63,496 nt of DNA from Pedobacter sp. (GTDB taxonomy: Bacteria > Bacteroidota > Bacteroidia > Sphingobacteriales > Sphingobacteriaceae), in the NCBI RefSeq assembly GCF_031119335.1, contig NZ_JAVHXT010000014.1:56283-119778 (forward strand). Direction: 5' to 3'. The notes under the pieces are model-generated. The model saw nothing but the letters and a program-made list of their open reading frames with translations. It did no database searches and was not told where the DNA came from. Each line of letters starts with the position of its first letter. Positions within the stretch are counted from its first letter, which is position 1. Position numbers and translations under genes: made by a program. Of the stretch, positions 16,908 through 26,140 are shown in pieces.

Positions 16908-19900
16908 ATGGAATACAAGAAAATAAACAATATTATTGGCTGGGCATGTTTTTTAATTGCTACAACCACTTATGTTTTAACGTTAGAGCCAACCGCAAGC
17001 TTCTGGGACTGCGGCGAATTTATTGCTTCGGCTTATAAAATGCAGGTGGTGCACCAGCCTGGAGCGCCTTTGTTTTTAATGATAGAGCGTTTCTTTTCTT
17101 TATTAGCTATGGGCGATAAAACAAAAATTGCCTACTTTATGAACTTCGGTTCTGCAGTAGCGAGTGGTGCAACCATCCTATTCTTATTTTGGACTATTAC
17201 CGCATTAGCAAAGAAAGTACTCATTAAAAAAGGAGAAGAAATTTCTACTGCAAACTTAATCACCATTATGGGTGCAGGCGTAGTTGGTTCTTTAGCTTAC
17301 ACTTACTCAGATAGTTTCTGGTTCTCAGCTGTTGAGGCAGAGGTTTATGCGCTTTCATCATTATTTACCGCAATTGTATTTTGGGGTATCTTAAAATGGG
17401 AAGCCGTGGCGGATGAACCAAAAGCAGATAGATGGTTATTGTTTATTGCCTACATCATGGGCTTATCTATCGGTATCCACTTATTAAACTTACTTACTAT
17501 ACCAGCAATAGCATTTGTTTACTACTTTAAAAAAGAGAAACAACCAACCACCTCTGGAATTTTCAAAACACTTGGTGTTGGTATATTAATTCTAGCAGTA
17601 ATTCAATATGGTATCATTCAATATTTAGTTTCTTTCGGCGCCTACTTCGATCTTTTCTTTGTTAACACTTTAGGCTTGGGCTTCGGTACTGGCGTATTGT
17701 TCTTCGCCATCTTATTAATTGGCGGATTGGTTTGGGGTATCAGATATTCTATCAAACACCAAAAAAGAGTACTGAATTTAGCCTTGTTATCTACTGTATT
17801 AATCATTTTTGGCTACGCTTCTTTTGCCATGATTATCATTAGGGCGCAAGCAAAACCAAACCTGAATAACAGTGATCCTGATAATGCTTTCTCATTTTTA
17901 AGCTATCTTAACCGTGAGCAATATGGCGACAGACCATTATTGTTAGGGCCTAACTACAACTCAATTCCTAAATATAAAGACGATGGTTCTGCACCGATCT
18001 ATGTAGAAACTGGTAAAACCTATCGTAAAGGTGATACGAAGTATGAAGTATCAGGAACAAAATCAAAACGTATTTACGGAGAAAACGAAACCTTTCCAGA
18101 CAGTATTCGCAGGTTACAACACGAAGTTCTTTTCCCTCGTATGTACAGTGATGAACAACGACATGTAGATTACTATAAAGACATGATGGGAATGAGCGAT
18201 GAGCATTTCCCAAGCTTCTTCGACAATTTAGGTTTCTTCATGCGTCATCAAGTTGGTTTTATGTACATGCGTTATTTCTTGTGGAACTTTGCTGGTCGCC
18301 AAAATGAAGACCAAGGTCAGGGCAGTTTGTACGAAGGCCAATGGATAAGTGGTATTAAGCCAATTGACGGAATGTTGTACGGAGATCAAAGCAACCTACC
18401 TCCTACTATTAAAGAAAGTAACTCGTATAACCGTTTTTATTTCTTGCCGTTAATTTTGGGCGTTATCGGTGCAGTTTGGCATTTTGGTCGCCATCCTAAA
18501 GATGCTGGTATTGTTGGTTTGTTATTCTTCTTTACAGGATTAGCTATTGTGCTTTACCTAAATCAAAAGCCAATGGAACCTAGAGAAAGAGATTACGCTT
18601 ACGTTGGATCTTTCTATGCCTTTGCCATTTGGATTGGGCTAGGCATTATCGCTATTAGGGAATGGCTGCTTAAAAAATTAGACCCGAAAGTTGGAGCTAT
18701 TGCTGCTAGCGTTATCGGATTATTAATTGCACCAGTATTAATGGCCAAAGAAGGTTGGGATGACCACGACCGTTCTGAGAAAACATTAGCTCGTGATATT
18801 GCGATAAGTTACATGGAATCTTGTGCACCAAATGCCATTTTATTTACTTACGGTGATAACGATACTTATCCGTTGTGGTATGCGCAGGAAGTTGAAGGTA
18901 TTAGACCTGATATTAGATTGGTAAACCTAAGTTTATTCGATACAGATTGGTATATCAACGGAATGAAACGTAAGGTTCACGAATCGGAGGCTTTACCAAT
19001 CTCTATGACAGAAAAACAATATGTTTCTGGTATAAGGGATGTAATGTACCACAAAGACATGGGCATTGCTGATCCTGTTGAGCTTAAACAAATTGTAGAC
19101 TTATTGTTATCTGACGATTCGGAAGACAAATTACCGCTACAAGATGGCTCTATGACCAACTTTATTCCTACTAAGAAATTTAAGTTGACCGTTAATCCGC
19201 AAGATGTAATTGCTACGAAGACTTTACCTGAAAGTCGTGCAGGAGAAATTGTACCTGCCGTAGAGTGGACTTTTAACAAAGGCTATGTAACCAAAGGTAA
19301 TTTAGCGATGCTAGATATTTTGGCGCATAACAACTGGAAGCGTCCAATTTATTTTGCCAGCACAGTGCCTTCAGAGCAGTTTAATGGTTTAGACAAATAT
19401 TTATACAGCGAAGGTTTGGCGTTGAGGTTGTTGCCTATCGATCCATCAAAAAGAGGTGAAGAAGAAGAGCAACCAATTAACTTAGACCCTATGTACGACC
19501 ACGTAATGAATAAGTTTAAGTGGGGCAACATTAAAAACGCTAAGTACTTAGATATTCAGTCGGCTGATGATATCTCTATCTTCAACAACATCTTTAATAG
19601 TCTAACAACTTCGTTAATTAAAGCTGGAAGATTGGAAGATGCTAAAAAGGTAATGAAGAGATATGATGAGGTTATTCCATCGAAAATTTATGGTATGCGT
19701 GCTGCTATGGGTGCGGCAACAATGGCGCAGAACTTATACCTTTTAGGCGAAACAGAAAAAGCAAATGCATTGATTAAAAAATACGCTGATTTTGTTGGCA
19801 AGGAGATCACTTACTTAGGTGATGTTACCAAGAGCAAAGGTAAATTGGTAGGCGACAGAAATATCCAAATTGGTTTATTCTACGGATTAATGCCAATGGC

Positions 19901-20030
19901 GAAGGTAGCTTTGCAGCACAACCAACCTAAATTGGCGAAAGATCTAGAAGCGCAAATTAAATCTCTATTTGCCTACGGTAACTTTGCACAATATTTTGGG
20001 GAACTTCCTCCAGACTTCATGAATTTGTAA
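16908..20030 (+). CDS. DUF2723 (TMEM260-like) polytopic membrane protein
   Basis: About 1040 residues from the ATG at 16908; the frame is open 14 codons further upstream but without an ATG. The N-terminal half is a multi-span membrane domain with the DUF2723 signature SFWDCGEFIASAYKMQVVHQ near residues 32-51 and GAPLF after it. The C-terminal half is soluble, with helical-repeat-like sequence (AGRLEDAKKVMKRYDEVIP; LGETEKANALIKKYADF) resembling TPRs. The human DUF2723 protein TMEM260 is an O-mannosyltransferase, and the fold is that of GT-C glycosyltransferases. A role in glycosylating exported proteins or glycans is therefore possible but unproven here. The gene stands alone with its own terminator. 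Confidence 0.88.
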   Translation: MEYKKINNIIGWACFLIATTTYVLTLEPTASFWDCGEFIASAYKMQVVHQPGAPLFLMIERFFSLLAMGDKTKIAYFMNFGSAVASGATILFLFWTITALAKKVLIKKGEEISTANLITIMGAGVVGSLAYTYSDSFWFSAVEAEVYALSSLFTAIVFWGILKWEAVADEPKADRWLLFIAYIMGLSIGIHLLNLLTIPAIAFVYYFKKEKQPTTSGIFKTLGVGILILAVIQYGIIQYLVSFGAYFDLFFVNTLGLGFGTGVLFFAILLIGGLVWGIRYSIKHQKRVLNLALLSTVLIIFGYASFAMIIIRAQAKPNLNNSDPDNAFSFLSYLNREQYGDRPLLLGPNYNSIPKYKDDGSAPIYVETGKTYRKGDTKYEVSGTKSKRIYGENETFPDSIRRLQHEVLFPRMYSDEQRHVDYYKDMMGMSDEHFPSFFDNLGFFMRHQVGFMYMRYFLWNFAGRQNEDQGQGSLYEGQWISGIKPIDGMLYGDQSNLPPTIKESNSYNRFYFLPLILGVIGAVWHFGRHPKDAGIVGLLFFFTGLAIVLYLNQKPMEPRERDYAYVGSFYAFAIWIGLGIIAIREWLLKKLDPKVGAIAASVIGLLIAPVLMAKEGWDDHDRSEKTLARDIAISYMESCAPNAILFTYGDNDTYPLWYAQEVEGIRPDIRLVNLSLFDTDWYINGMKRKVHESEALPISMTEKQYVSGIRDVMYHKDMGIADPVELKQIVDLLLSDDSEDKLPLQDGSMTNFIPTKKFKLTVNPQDVIATKTLPESRAGEIVPAVEWTFNKGYVTKGNLAMLDILAHNNWKRPIYFASTVPSEQFNGLDKYLYSEGLALRLLPIDPSKRGEEEEQPINLDPMYDHVMNKFKWGNIKNAKYLDIQSADDISIFNNIFNSLTTSLIKAGRLEDAKKVMKRYDEVIPSKIYGMRAAMGAATMAQNLYLLGETEKANALIKKYADFVGKEITYLGDVTKSKGKLVGDRNIQIGLFYGLMPMAKVALQHNQPKLAKDLEAQIKSLFAYGNFAQYFGELPPDFMNL

Positions 20031-20052
20031 GCAATTTTATAATCTATTACAC

Positions 20053-20087
20053 AGCCGTCCCGATTTAAATCGGGACGGCTTTTTTTT
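20053..20087 (+). terminator. Terminator of the DUF2723 gene
   Basis: AGCCGTCCCGAT and ATCGGGACGGCT form a perfect 12-bp stem (20053-20064/20069-20080) followed by seven T residues. Confidence 0.95.
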
Positions 20088-20382
20088 GCGAAGATGAATC
20101 AATCAGATGCGAACCCTTATACCTGTCGTGTCGAGTTTCGAGACATCCATTACAAGTTTATTAACACAAGCACCGCTACGCTAATGCTTGCGCTAGAGAG
20201 TGTACGTTAGCGAAGGAAATAGTTCCTAAAAACGTGAGTTCGACTATTATTTGACTGATTTATAGCTCTATATTGTGTGCCTTAGTCTAACTGACCTTGA
20301 AATAAATTCAGGGTGACGATATATTCGTAGTTCGTCTCCCGAAATTAATTCGGGACTAGTTTTAACGGTCTGTTTTAGCCTA
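20088..20382. other. Intergenic with short palindromes, no gene
   Basis: No coding frame is supported. Visible items are a hairpin CCCGAA-ATTAA-TTCGGG (20338-20354), and AACGTGAGTTCG at 20231-20242, which recurs at 20386-20397 at the start of the next element. Confidence 0.5.
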
Positions 20383-20642
20383 TTTAACGTGAGTTCGGGT
20401 TAAGCAATTCTACCAACCTTATATATTAGGTGTTTAAACGAGTTTTTCGCTCGCCGCCGCTAGGCTCTTACTTTTTGACCGCAAAAAGTAACAAAAACTC
20501 CCGGTTGCTTATTTTTCTTTCAAAGAAAGTGCTTTGGCTTATTACTGCAATCCGAAAAATAAGAGCCCGAAAATTAGCTGAACGAAGATTTCAGGGGCTA
20601 TCGCTAGCCAAAAACTTATTTTTCTTATCCCAACTCACGTTA
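20383..20642. repeat. MITE-like element with terminal inverted repeats
   Basis: The left end TTTAACGTGAGTTCGGG (from 20383) and the right end CCCAACTCACGTTA (20629-20642) are inverted copies with minor differences. They enclose about 260 bp. Inside is a perfect 10-bp hairpin, TTACTTTTTG/CAAAAAGTAA (20468-20477/20482-20491). A 98-codon frame across it (20430-20726) has no protein-like composition and looks spurious. Confidence 0.5.
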
Positions 20643-20741
20643 TTTAATAATCGAATTGAGGTTAAGAGAGATTGCTTCGTAGTGCCTCCTTGCAATGCGA
20701 AAAACGGAAGGGACGCCAACCTGTGAGGAGTGTGTGTAAAC

Positions 20742-20770
20742 AAAAAAGCACAACCATTACTGATTGTGCT
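20742..20770 (-). terminator. Terminator of accA
   Basis: On the minus strand AGCACAAT (20763-20770) pairs with GTTGTGCT (20748-20755) through one wobble pair, followed by six T residues. It is 25 bp after the accA stop. Confidence 0.85.
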
Positions 20771-20794
20771 TCTATATGTTATATTTTCTAAATA

Positions 20795-21760
20795 TTAACC
20801 TTCGTTAACTACGCCCATTGAGCAGAATTTATCAATTCTTTTAGCGATCAATTTTTCTGAATCTACTTTCTTTAAAGCTTTTAGATCGTCTAAGATTTGA
20901 GCTTTTAAAGTCTGAGCCATTTCTTCAGGGTTTTGATGCGCACCTCCAAGAGGTTCTTTTACCACACCATCAATTAATTGGTTTTTGTGCATATCTTCTG
21001 AAGTAAGCTTTAGGCACTCTGCTGCTTTTTCTTTGAAGTCCCAGCTTCTCCATAAAATAGAAGAACAAGATTCTGGAGAAATTACCGAATACCAAGTATG
21101 CTCTAGCATATACACTTTATCGCCGATACCGATACCCAATGCACCACCTGAAGCGCCTTCGCCTACAATAAAGCAAAGAATTGGCACTTTAAGCACCGAC
21201 ATTTCTAGCAAGTTACGTGCAATTGCCTCACCTTGTCCGCGTTCTTCGGCTTCTAAACCTGGGTAAGCCCCCATGGTATCGATAAAAGAAATTACAGGCT
21301 TATTGAACTTCTCTGCCAAACGCATTAAACGTAAGGCTTTTCTGTAACCTTCTGGATTGGCCATACCGAAATTGCGAAACTGGCGCTCTTTCGTATTTTT
21401 TCCTTTTTGGTGACCTATTATCATAACGGTTTGACCATCGATAGTTGCAAAACCTCCGATGATAGCTTTATCGTCTTTAACAGTCCTATCTCCGTGAAGC
21501 TCAATAAAATCGTCACAGATGAAGTTGATATAATCTAAGGTTTGCGGGCGCTCTGCATGGCGAGACATTTGAACTTTTTGCCAACCTGTAAGGTTGCTGT
21601 AAAGGTTCTGACTGGTCTGCTCTGCTTTTTCTTCTAGCTCTGCCAATGTAGCCGACATATCAACCTTGGTCTTATCGGCAATCTGCTTAACCTTTTCAAT
21701 TTGTTGATACAAATCTGATAAAGGCTTTTCAAAATCAAAAGATGTTTTCAGTTGTTCCAT
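20795..21760 (-). CDS. accA: Acetyl-CoA carboxylase carboxyltransferase subunit alpha
   Basis: About 321 residues from the ATG at 21760 ([20 protein letters not shown]), which matches the usual family start. An ATG eight codons earlier at 21784 is also in frame. [47 protein letters not shown] and [13 protein letters not shown] are the family's CoA- and carboxybiotin-site motifs. The protein transfers CO2 from carboxybiotin to acetyl-CoA as an alpha2beta2 complex with AccD in fatty acid synthesis. AccD is not in the window. The gene is monocistronic or co-transcribed with the small membrane protein gene 49 bp upstream. Confidence 0.96.
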   Translation of the reverse strand: MEQLKTSFDFEKPLSDLYQQIEKVKQIADKTKVDMSATLAELEEKAEQTSQNLYSNLTGWQKVQMSRHAERPQTLDYINFICDDFIELHGDRTVKDDKAIIGGFATIDGQTVMIIGHQKGKNTKERQFRNFGMANPEGYRKALRLMRLAEKFNKPVISFIDTMGAYPGLEAEERGQGEAIARNLLEMSVLKVPILCFIVGEGASGGALGIGIGDKVYMLEHTWYSVISPESCSSILWRSWDFKEKAAECLKLTSEDMHKNQLIDGVVKEPLGGAHQNPEEMAQTLKAQILDDLKALKKVDSEKLIAKRIDKFCSMGVVNEG

Positions 21761-21809
21761 AGTTGGGGCTGTAAAATTACGCATTTATATGGAAACTATA
21801 GACAATAAT

Positions 21810-21989
21810 TTAATGCGACTTCTTTTTAAGCGCTGATTTTACTGTGATATAGGCTAAACCTACAGCTAATAACAAGCAGCCAACGCCAAACAAAACGAAT
21901 GTATTATCTTCACGCTGTACGAAATCTATACCTCTAACAGCAGCATAAATTGCAAAAACTAAGCTAAGAAAAGTTAAAACAATTTTCAT
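21810..21989 (-). CDS. Small membrane protein, 59 residues
   Basis: This short frame runs from an ATG at 21989 to TAA at 21810-21812. It begins MKIVLTFLSLVFAIYAAVRG and has two hydrophobic helices (about 3-19 and 32-51), separated by a short polar turn (DFVQREDNT), then a basic tail ending ALKKKSH. This is the pattern of a genuine small two-helix inner-membrane protein with both ends on one side. It lies on the accA strand, 49 bp upstream of the accA start. I recognise no family. The membrane-protein composition and clean start argue against chance. Confidence 0.65.
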   Translation of the reverse strand: MKIVLTFLSLVFAIYAAVRGIDFVQREDNTFVLFGVGCLLLAVGLAYITVKSALKKKSH

Positions 21990-22084
21990 CTTTTAATTGA
22001 ATTGCGCAACGTTAAGGTAAGGATTTTTGCTGACTTTGCAAAGCACTTACGCTGACTCCTAACTTGCCAATAGCACATTCTTTA

Positions 22085-22170
22085 AACAATAGCCCTGATT
22101 GAAACGAAAATACTTTTTGTTGTAGATGCGTTGATTGAAACTTCGTAAGTTTTGTAAACTTACGAAGTTT
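22085..22170. repeat. Dispersed repeat with a perfect 15-bp hairpin
   Basis: AAACTTCGTAAGTTT (22138-22152) and its exact complement (22156-22170) flank a TGT loop. Just before it, AATACTTTTTGTTGTA (22109-22124) is identical to 53367-53382 elsewhere in the window. The region has no gene. The hairpin lacks a clean T run for either neighbouring gene, so a dispersed palindromic element is more likely than a terminator. Confidence 0.6.
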
Positions 22171-22254
22171 GTTAGGGTGACATGGGCAAAAAGATTGTAG
22201 TGAAAAGCAGGACTTCTGTTAGATAGTAGCTCTGCTTTTGCGCTTCAAATATTT

Positions 22255-23844
22255 TTAAAACTTAGCTGCTTGGCCAGGTTTTGGTGTTGATTTTTTGATG
22301 AAATCGCGGATATGGTTGTTGCCCAGCTCTAAATCTATTTTGCGCAGGTACATCATGTGCCCACTTTCGTAACCTTCCCAACTCATTCTATCTTTCAGTT
22401 TGCCGCTTGGGTCCATTTGCCACATGTTATATTTTGCGTTGAAATAATCGCAAGCGCCATCGTAATAACCAGATTGCACCAACACATGCAGGTAAGGATT
22501 TTGAGCCATTGCTGCACGTAAATTTTCGCCGGTATTGTCGCCAGTTCTATCCCAAGGATGTACTGGGCCGAACATATTGTACTTTAAATCGGTCTTGTAG
22601 TTGAGCTCGTTGCGCAGATACATATTGATAGCCGGCGTAAAAGAATGCAGCCAAGAAGTTAACTCTGCATTGTAATCTGGGCGTTCGCCAGCGTCATTTT
22701 TGTCGATACCTTTATACCTAGAATCTAAACGACCAACGGTAAAACCTTTGTCGCGAAGAAGCTCTTTCCAAAACAGATTGGTAGAAATGTTAAGGTTATT
22801 TTGAAGTATCACTTTTTCGGGCAAACCAGAGAAACGAGCCATTTTTGCTGCGATTTTGCTTCTTTCATCTGCAGAAATGAAACCGCCTCTAGACATTGCC
22901 GGCACCAATTCATTGATGGTGAATTGCTCTACTTCTGGCAACATATCGGTTAGCTTTTTACCTTGTAGATCGGCTGGTAAAGCTTTGTGATACCAAGCTG
23001 TTGCGGCAAAGTAAGGCAAACGCAAAGCGGCATCCATTACACCACCTCTTTCTATACCCAACTCGGTTGGAGAAACTAAAATTACTCCGTTTAGGTACAT
23101 CCAGTGGTTGCTTTGCAGCTCTAAAGCCAATCCAGATACACGTGTTGTACCGTAACTCTCGCCTATCAGATATTTTGGCGATGCCCAACGATTGGTGCGA
23201 GTTACGAAAGTATTAATCCACTCTGCTAGGTATTTGATATCGGCTTTTACTCCAAAGAAACGGTTGGTGGCTACATCTTTGCCCACAGTTCTAGAATAAC
23301 CTGTGTTTACCGGGTCGATATAGACAATATCTGCCACATCGAGTATGGAAGTACTGTTGTCTTTGTAACCGTAGGGCTGTACGGGATAACCTTCGTCGTC
23401 TATTTTTAGCACTACTGGGCCGGTGTAAGCAATGTGCATCCAAACTGAGGCAGAGCCTGGACCGCCGTTAAAAGAAATTACCAAAGGACGACTTTCTTTA
23501 TTGCTGATATCGGTTCTTTCGTAGTAAGTGTAGAATAGGCCTGCTAGTGTTTTGCCTTCTTCGTCCCAAACTGGCAAAGTACCTGCGGTTGCTTTGTAAG
23601 GCACTGCCTTTCCGTTAATGGCTACGGTATGGTTGGTAATTACAGAGCTTTCGGGAACAATGTTTCTTGAAGCGATGTTGGTATTTGCTTTAACTGGTGC
23701 TTCTTCTTTGGTAGCAGTTGATTGTGCGGCCGCAGGAGCATTTCCACGTTGAGGACTGCCCGCTTGCGTTTGCGAACGCTGTTGAGCAAAGGCAAAATTG
23801 GCAAGTAGTAATACCGCTGTTGCAAGGGTAAAAGTTTTCTTCAT
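22255..23844 (-). CDS. Serine carboxypeptidase, S10 family, secreted
   Basis: 529 residues with signal peptide (MKKTFTLATAVLLLANFAFA), then a Gln/Ala-rich linker. The alpha/beta-hydrolase motifs of S10 are present: SFNGGPGSASVWMHI (oxyanion region), GESYG with nucleophile Ser230, GYYDGACDY with the probable Asp, and YESGHMMYL with the probable His. It should remove C-terminal residues from peptides in the periplasm or outside the cell. It is monocistronic. Length is typical for the bacterial S10 group. Confidence 0.9.
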   Translation of the reverse strand: MKKTFTLATAVLLLANFAFAQQRSQTQAGSPQRGNAPAAAQSTATKEEAPVKANTNIASRNIVPESSVITNHTVAINGKAVPYKATAGTLPVWDEEGKTLAGLFYTYYERTDISNKESRPLVISFNGGPGSASVWMHIAYTGPVVLKIDDEGYPVQPYGYKDNSTSILDVADIVYIDPVNTGYSRTVGKDVATNRFFGVKADIKYLAEWINTFVTRTNRWASPKYLIGESYGTTRVSGLALELQSNHWMYLNGVILVSPTELGIERGGVMDAALRLPYFAATAWYHKALPADLQGKKLTDMLPEVEQFTINELVPAMSRGGFISADERSKIAAKMARFSGLPEKVILQNNLNISTNLFWKELLRDKGFTVGRLDSRYKGIDKNDAGERPDYNAELTSWLHSFTPAINMYLRNELNYKTDLKYNMFGPVHPWDRTGDNTGENLRAAMAQNPYLHVLVQSGYYDGACDYFNAKYNMWQMDPSGKLKDRMSWEGYESGHMMYLRKIDLELGNNHIRDFIKKSTPKPGQAAKF

Positions 23845-23955
23845 TTTTATTAGTGTAAGGTTTGCTGATATAAATATCAGTAATGAAGATGATTTAGCGT
23901 AAAGTGAACTAAAATGTTACTGATTTTTTGTAAATTGAATACACATTTATTTATT

Positions 23956-24418
23956 ATGGCAGGAACATATTCGCAGTTATACATACAAGTTGTATTTGCT
24001 GTTAAGGGAAGGGCTAATGTTATACAATCTGATTGGAAAGATGGGCTTTATAGTTACATCTGAGGTGTTATTACTGCTAAAGGACATAAGTCGATTATTG
24101 TTAATTGCTATAAAGACCACATCCATTGCTTTATTGGCTTGAAGCCTTCTACGAGTTTATCCGATTTACGAAGGGATATCAAGAATAATTCTTCAAAGTT
24201 TGTTAACGATAAAAATTGGGGTAAAAGGCAAATTTCAATGGCAAGAAGGATATGGTGCTTTTTCTTATACACATTCCCAAGTAAATCAAGTTTATAACTA
24301 TATTTTAAATCAAGAAGTACACCATAAGAAGAAAACATTTAGAGAGGAATATTTTGATTTTTTGTTAAAATTTGAAATCGAACATCGACAAGAATTTCTA
24401 TTTGATTGGATAGAATAG
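23956..24418 (+). pseudogene. IS200-like (REP-associated tyrosine) transposase, inactivated
   Basis: The frame opens MAGTYSQLYIQVVFAVKGRA, typical of IS200-like/RAYT transposases. A TGA interrupts codon 36 (24061-24063), consistent with a CGA-to-TGA change. The same frame then continues through the HUH-type motif DHIHCFIGLKPS and SLSDLRRDIKNNSSKF. After about 24215 the protein continues in another frame (KGKFQWQEGYGAFSYTHSQV to EFLFDWIE, stop 24416-24418). One nonsense change plus one frameshift within about 150 codons show decay. It lies directly beside a block of palindromes of the kind these enzymes mobilise. Confidence 0.88.
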
Positions 24419-24454
24419 ATTCTCCGCTGCTGCTTATTAAGATATTTAAAAATA

Positions 24455-24742
24455 ATTTCACCCCTTCGGGGTTTTAATGTTTAACTTATTGCTATAATAA
24501 TATCAGCCCTTCGGGCTTAAAAAATACAGGCACCAAAAACCGATTATAATGAAAATTGCATATAATCAATCACTAAGGGCCATATAACAATATGGCCATG
24601 ATAGGTAATGCCATCCCTTAGGGCTTAAAAATACTAGATACCAAAAACCGATTATAATGACAATTGTGGATGATCAATCCCGAAGGGATGAAACTACTAT
24701 AACCTATAAACAGGAAGAATGCAAAACCCCGAAGGGGGTGAC
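24455..24742. repeat. BIME-like block of CCCTTCGGG palindromes beside the transposase
   Basis: Hairpins CCCCTTCGGGG (24461-24471), GCCCTTCGGGC (24506-24516), ATCCCGAAGGGAT (24677-24689) and CCCCGAAGGGG (24727-24737) recur in both orientations. The outer pair with flanks forms a near-perfect 20-bp inverted repeat closing the block. Inside, a unit of about 55 bp containing ACCAAAAACCGATTATAATG occurs twice, about 108 bp apart (24516-24571, 24624-24678). A hairpin GGCCATAT/ATATGGCC lies at 24578-24597. No gene is present. Confidence 0.85.
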
Positions 24743-24764
24743 ATTTTAAATTGATGAAAACATG

Positions 24765-26030
24765 CTACTTCAATATCGGCTCCAATACCTTCATATCCCC
24801 ATCAATTTTATGATGATAAGACAAACCTAAGATTTTAGCCAACAAAGGATAAACATGCACATTTTCAAAAGAATTGACAGTTAAACCTTCTTTAAAAGCT
24901 GGCCCCCAAGCGTAGAAAGTAGCTTGCATATCTGGCAAATCATTATCAAATCCGTGCTTGCCAATATTTGTTGGCTTGCCTGTAAGATTAAATATTTTTG
25001 GTAGGCGAGGAATAAGAATGATATCTCCTATCCTACCATCTTTATTGTTTTTTGCTCGGTAATGCCAACGTTTAGGCATTTTAGTGGTAAGGTATACATC
25101 GTAATCTGCGCCTTGTTTTTTAAGAGCTTTGTATAACGGTTTAATATCTTTTTTATCCTTCGCATAAATTTGCAAAAGGGCATCACCGTTTGGCACAATA
25201 AACTTTTCTTTATCGATAATAGAAGGCAGCGGCATGGCATCTACATTGTCTGCATTGGTCATGCCGTGGTCTGAAACAAACACAAAGTTAACAGCCAAGC
25301 CAGTCATTTTTGCTAGCTCAACCATTTCACCAACGGCATCATCTACCAACTTTACTGCAGCGGCAGTTTCTTTAGAATCTGTTCCAAAATAATGTCCCGC
25401 AACATCAACCTCTGGGAAATAAAAGTTAATTAAGTGCGGACGTTTTTCTTCTGGCAATGCCAACCAATTTTTAACTGCGGCAATCCTTTTATCCATCGGT
25501 ATTTTAGTATTGAAGTTGTACCAGTAGGTTGGCCTAACTCCCTGAACTGGCGTCTCTGAGCCCAACCAATAAAACGCTGCCGACAACATTTTTTGCTGTT
25601 CTGCCAAAACCCAAATAGGTACACCACCATACCAAGTACTATCTTTTACGGCATTAGGATCTGTTTTTACGTAAAGTTGTTCCTTCTTTGGATCGTAAAA
25701 CGAATTATTAACGATACCGTGGTGAGAAGGATACATTCCGGTAACCAGTGTGTAGTGATTAGAAAAAGTAACCGAAGGAAAAGAAGGCTTCATGGCCGTA
25801 GCTTGTACACCTTTCGCTCTTAATGCCAGCAAATTTTTAGCTTGGTATTTATCGGCATAATCATTTCTAAAACCGTCGGCAGAAATATAGATGATGTAAG
25901 GTTTATCGATTTGCGAAGTATCATTAGCTCGATTGGCTACCACCTGCTGCGAAAGATCTTGGGCATACAAAATCTGAATGCAACAAATCACCAAAGCAAA
26001 AATTAACCAAACTTTTTTCATCGATTTCAT
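24765..26030 (-). CDS. Alkaline-phosphatase-superfamily phosphodiesterase (ectonucleotidase-like)
   Basis: 421 residues; the ATG at 26030 or, three codons in, 26021 (MKKVWLIFALVICC). Signal peptide ends near LYAQ. Asp52 (YISADGFR) is a metal ligand. Thr88 in FPSVTFSNHYT is the nucleophile, as in NPP-type phosphodiesterases. VFVSDHGMTN and GKHGFDND carry the remaining Asp and His ligands. NPP-family enzymes hydrolyse nucleotide pyrophosphates, phosphodiesters or lipid headgroups. It is secreted or periplasmic. It follows the REP block and appears monocistronic. Confidence 0.9.
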   Translation of the reverse strand: MKSMKKVWLIFALVICCIQILYAQDLSQQVVANRANDTSQIDKPYIIYISADGFRNDYADKYQAKNLLALRAKGVQATAMKPSFPSVTFSNHYTLVTGMYPSHHGIVNNSFYDPKKEQLYVKTDPNAVKDSTWYGGVPIWVLAEQQKMLSAAFYWLGSETPVQGVRPTYWYNFNTKIPMDKRIAAVKNWLALPEEKRPHLINFYFPEVDVAGHYFGTDSKETAAAVKLVDDAVGEMVELAKMTGLAVNFVFVSDHGMTNADNVDAMPLPSIIDKEKFIVPNGDALLQIYAKDKKDIKPLYKALKKQGADYDVYLTTKMPKRWHYRAKNNKDGRIGDIILIPRLPKIFNLTGKPTNIGKHGFDNDLPDMQATFYAWGPAFKEGLTVNSFENVHVYPLLAKILGLSYHHKIDGDMKVLEPILK

Positions 26031-26079
26031 GAGGCAAAAATAATGGAAATTAAATACCTGAATGTAAAATTACCATAAA

Positions 26080-26111
26080 CAAAAAACCAAGATAGCAATT
26101 GCCATCCTGGT
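26080..26111 (-). terminator. Terminator of the DUF1800-DUF1501 operon
   Basis: On the minus strand ACCAGGATGGC (26101-26111) pairs with GCTATCTTGGT (26086-26096) through G-T pairs, followed by T residues. It is 30 bp after the DUF1501 stop. Confidence 0.8.
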
Positions 26112-26140
26112 TCAATTTCAAAAAAAAGTAATTCTAAAAA

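Noticed and set aside
20430..20726. 98-codon plus-strand open frame
   Set aside because: It runs across a MITE-like inverted-repeat element, follows its hairpin, and its composition does not resemble a folded protein.
22138..22170. Perfect hairpin as a terminator of the S10 peptidase gene
   Set aside because: It lies about 85 bp past the stop codon with no convincing T run, and it belongs to a repeat seen elsewhere in the window.
23956..24060. Possible intact short protein ending at the TGA
   Set aside because: The transposase similarity continues in the same frame after the TGA, so this is a nonsense mutation in a longer gene, not a small gene. Recoding is unlikely because a frameshift follows.
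24455..24742. CRISPR-like array
   Set aside because: Only two copies of the longer unit, the repeats are palindromes in both orientations, spacers are not of constant length, and no cas genes are present.
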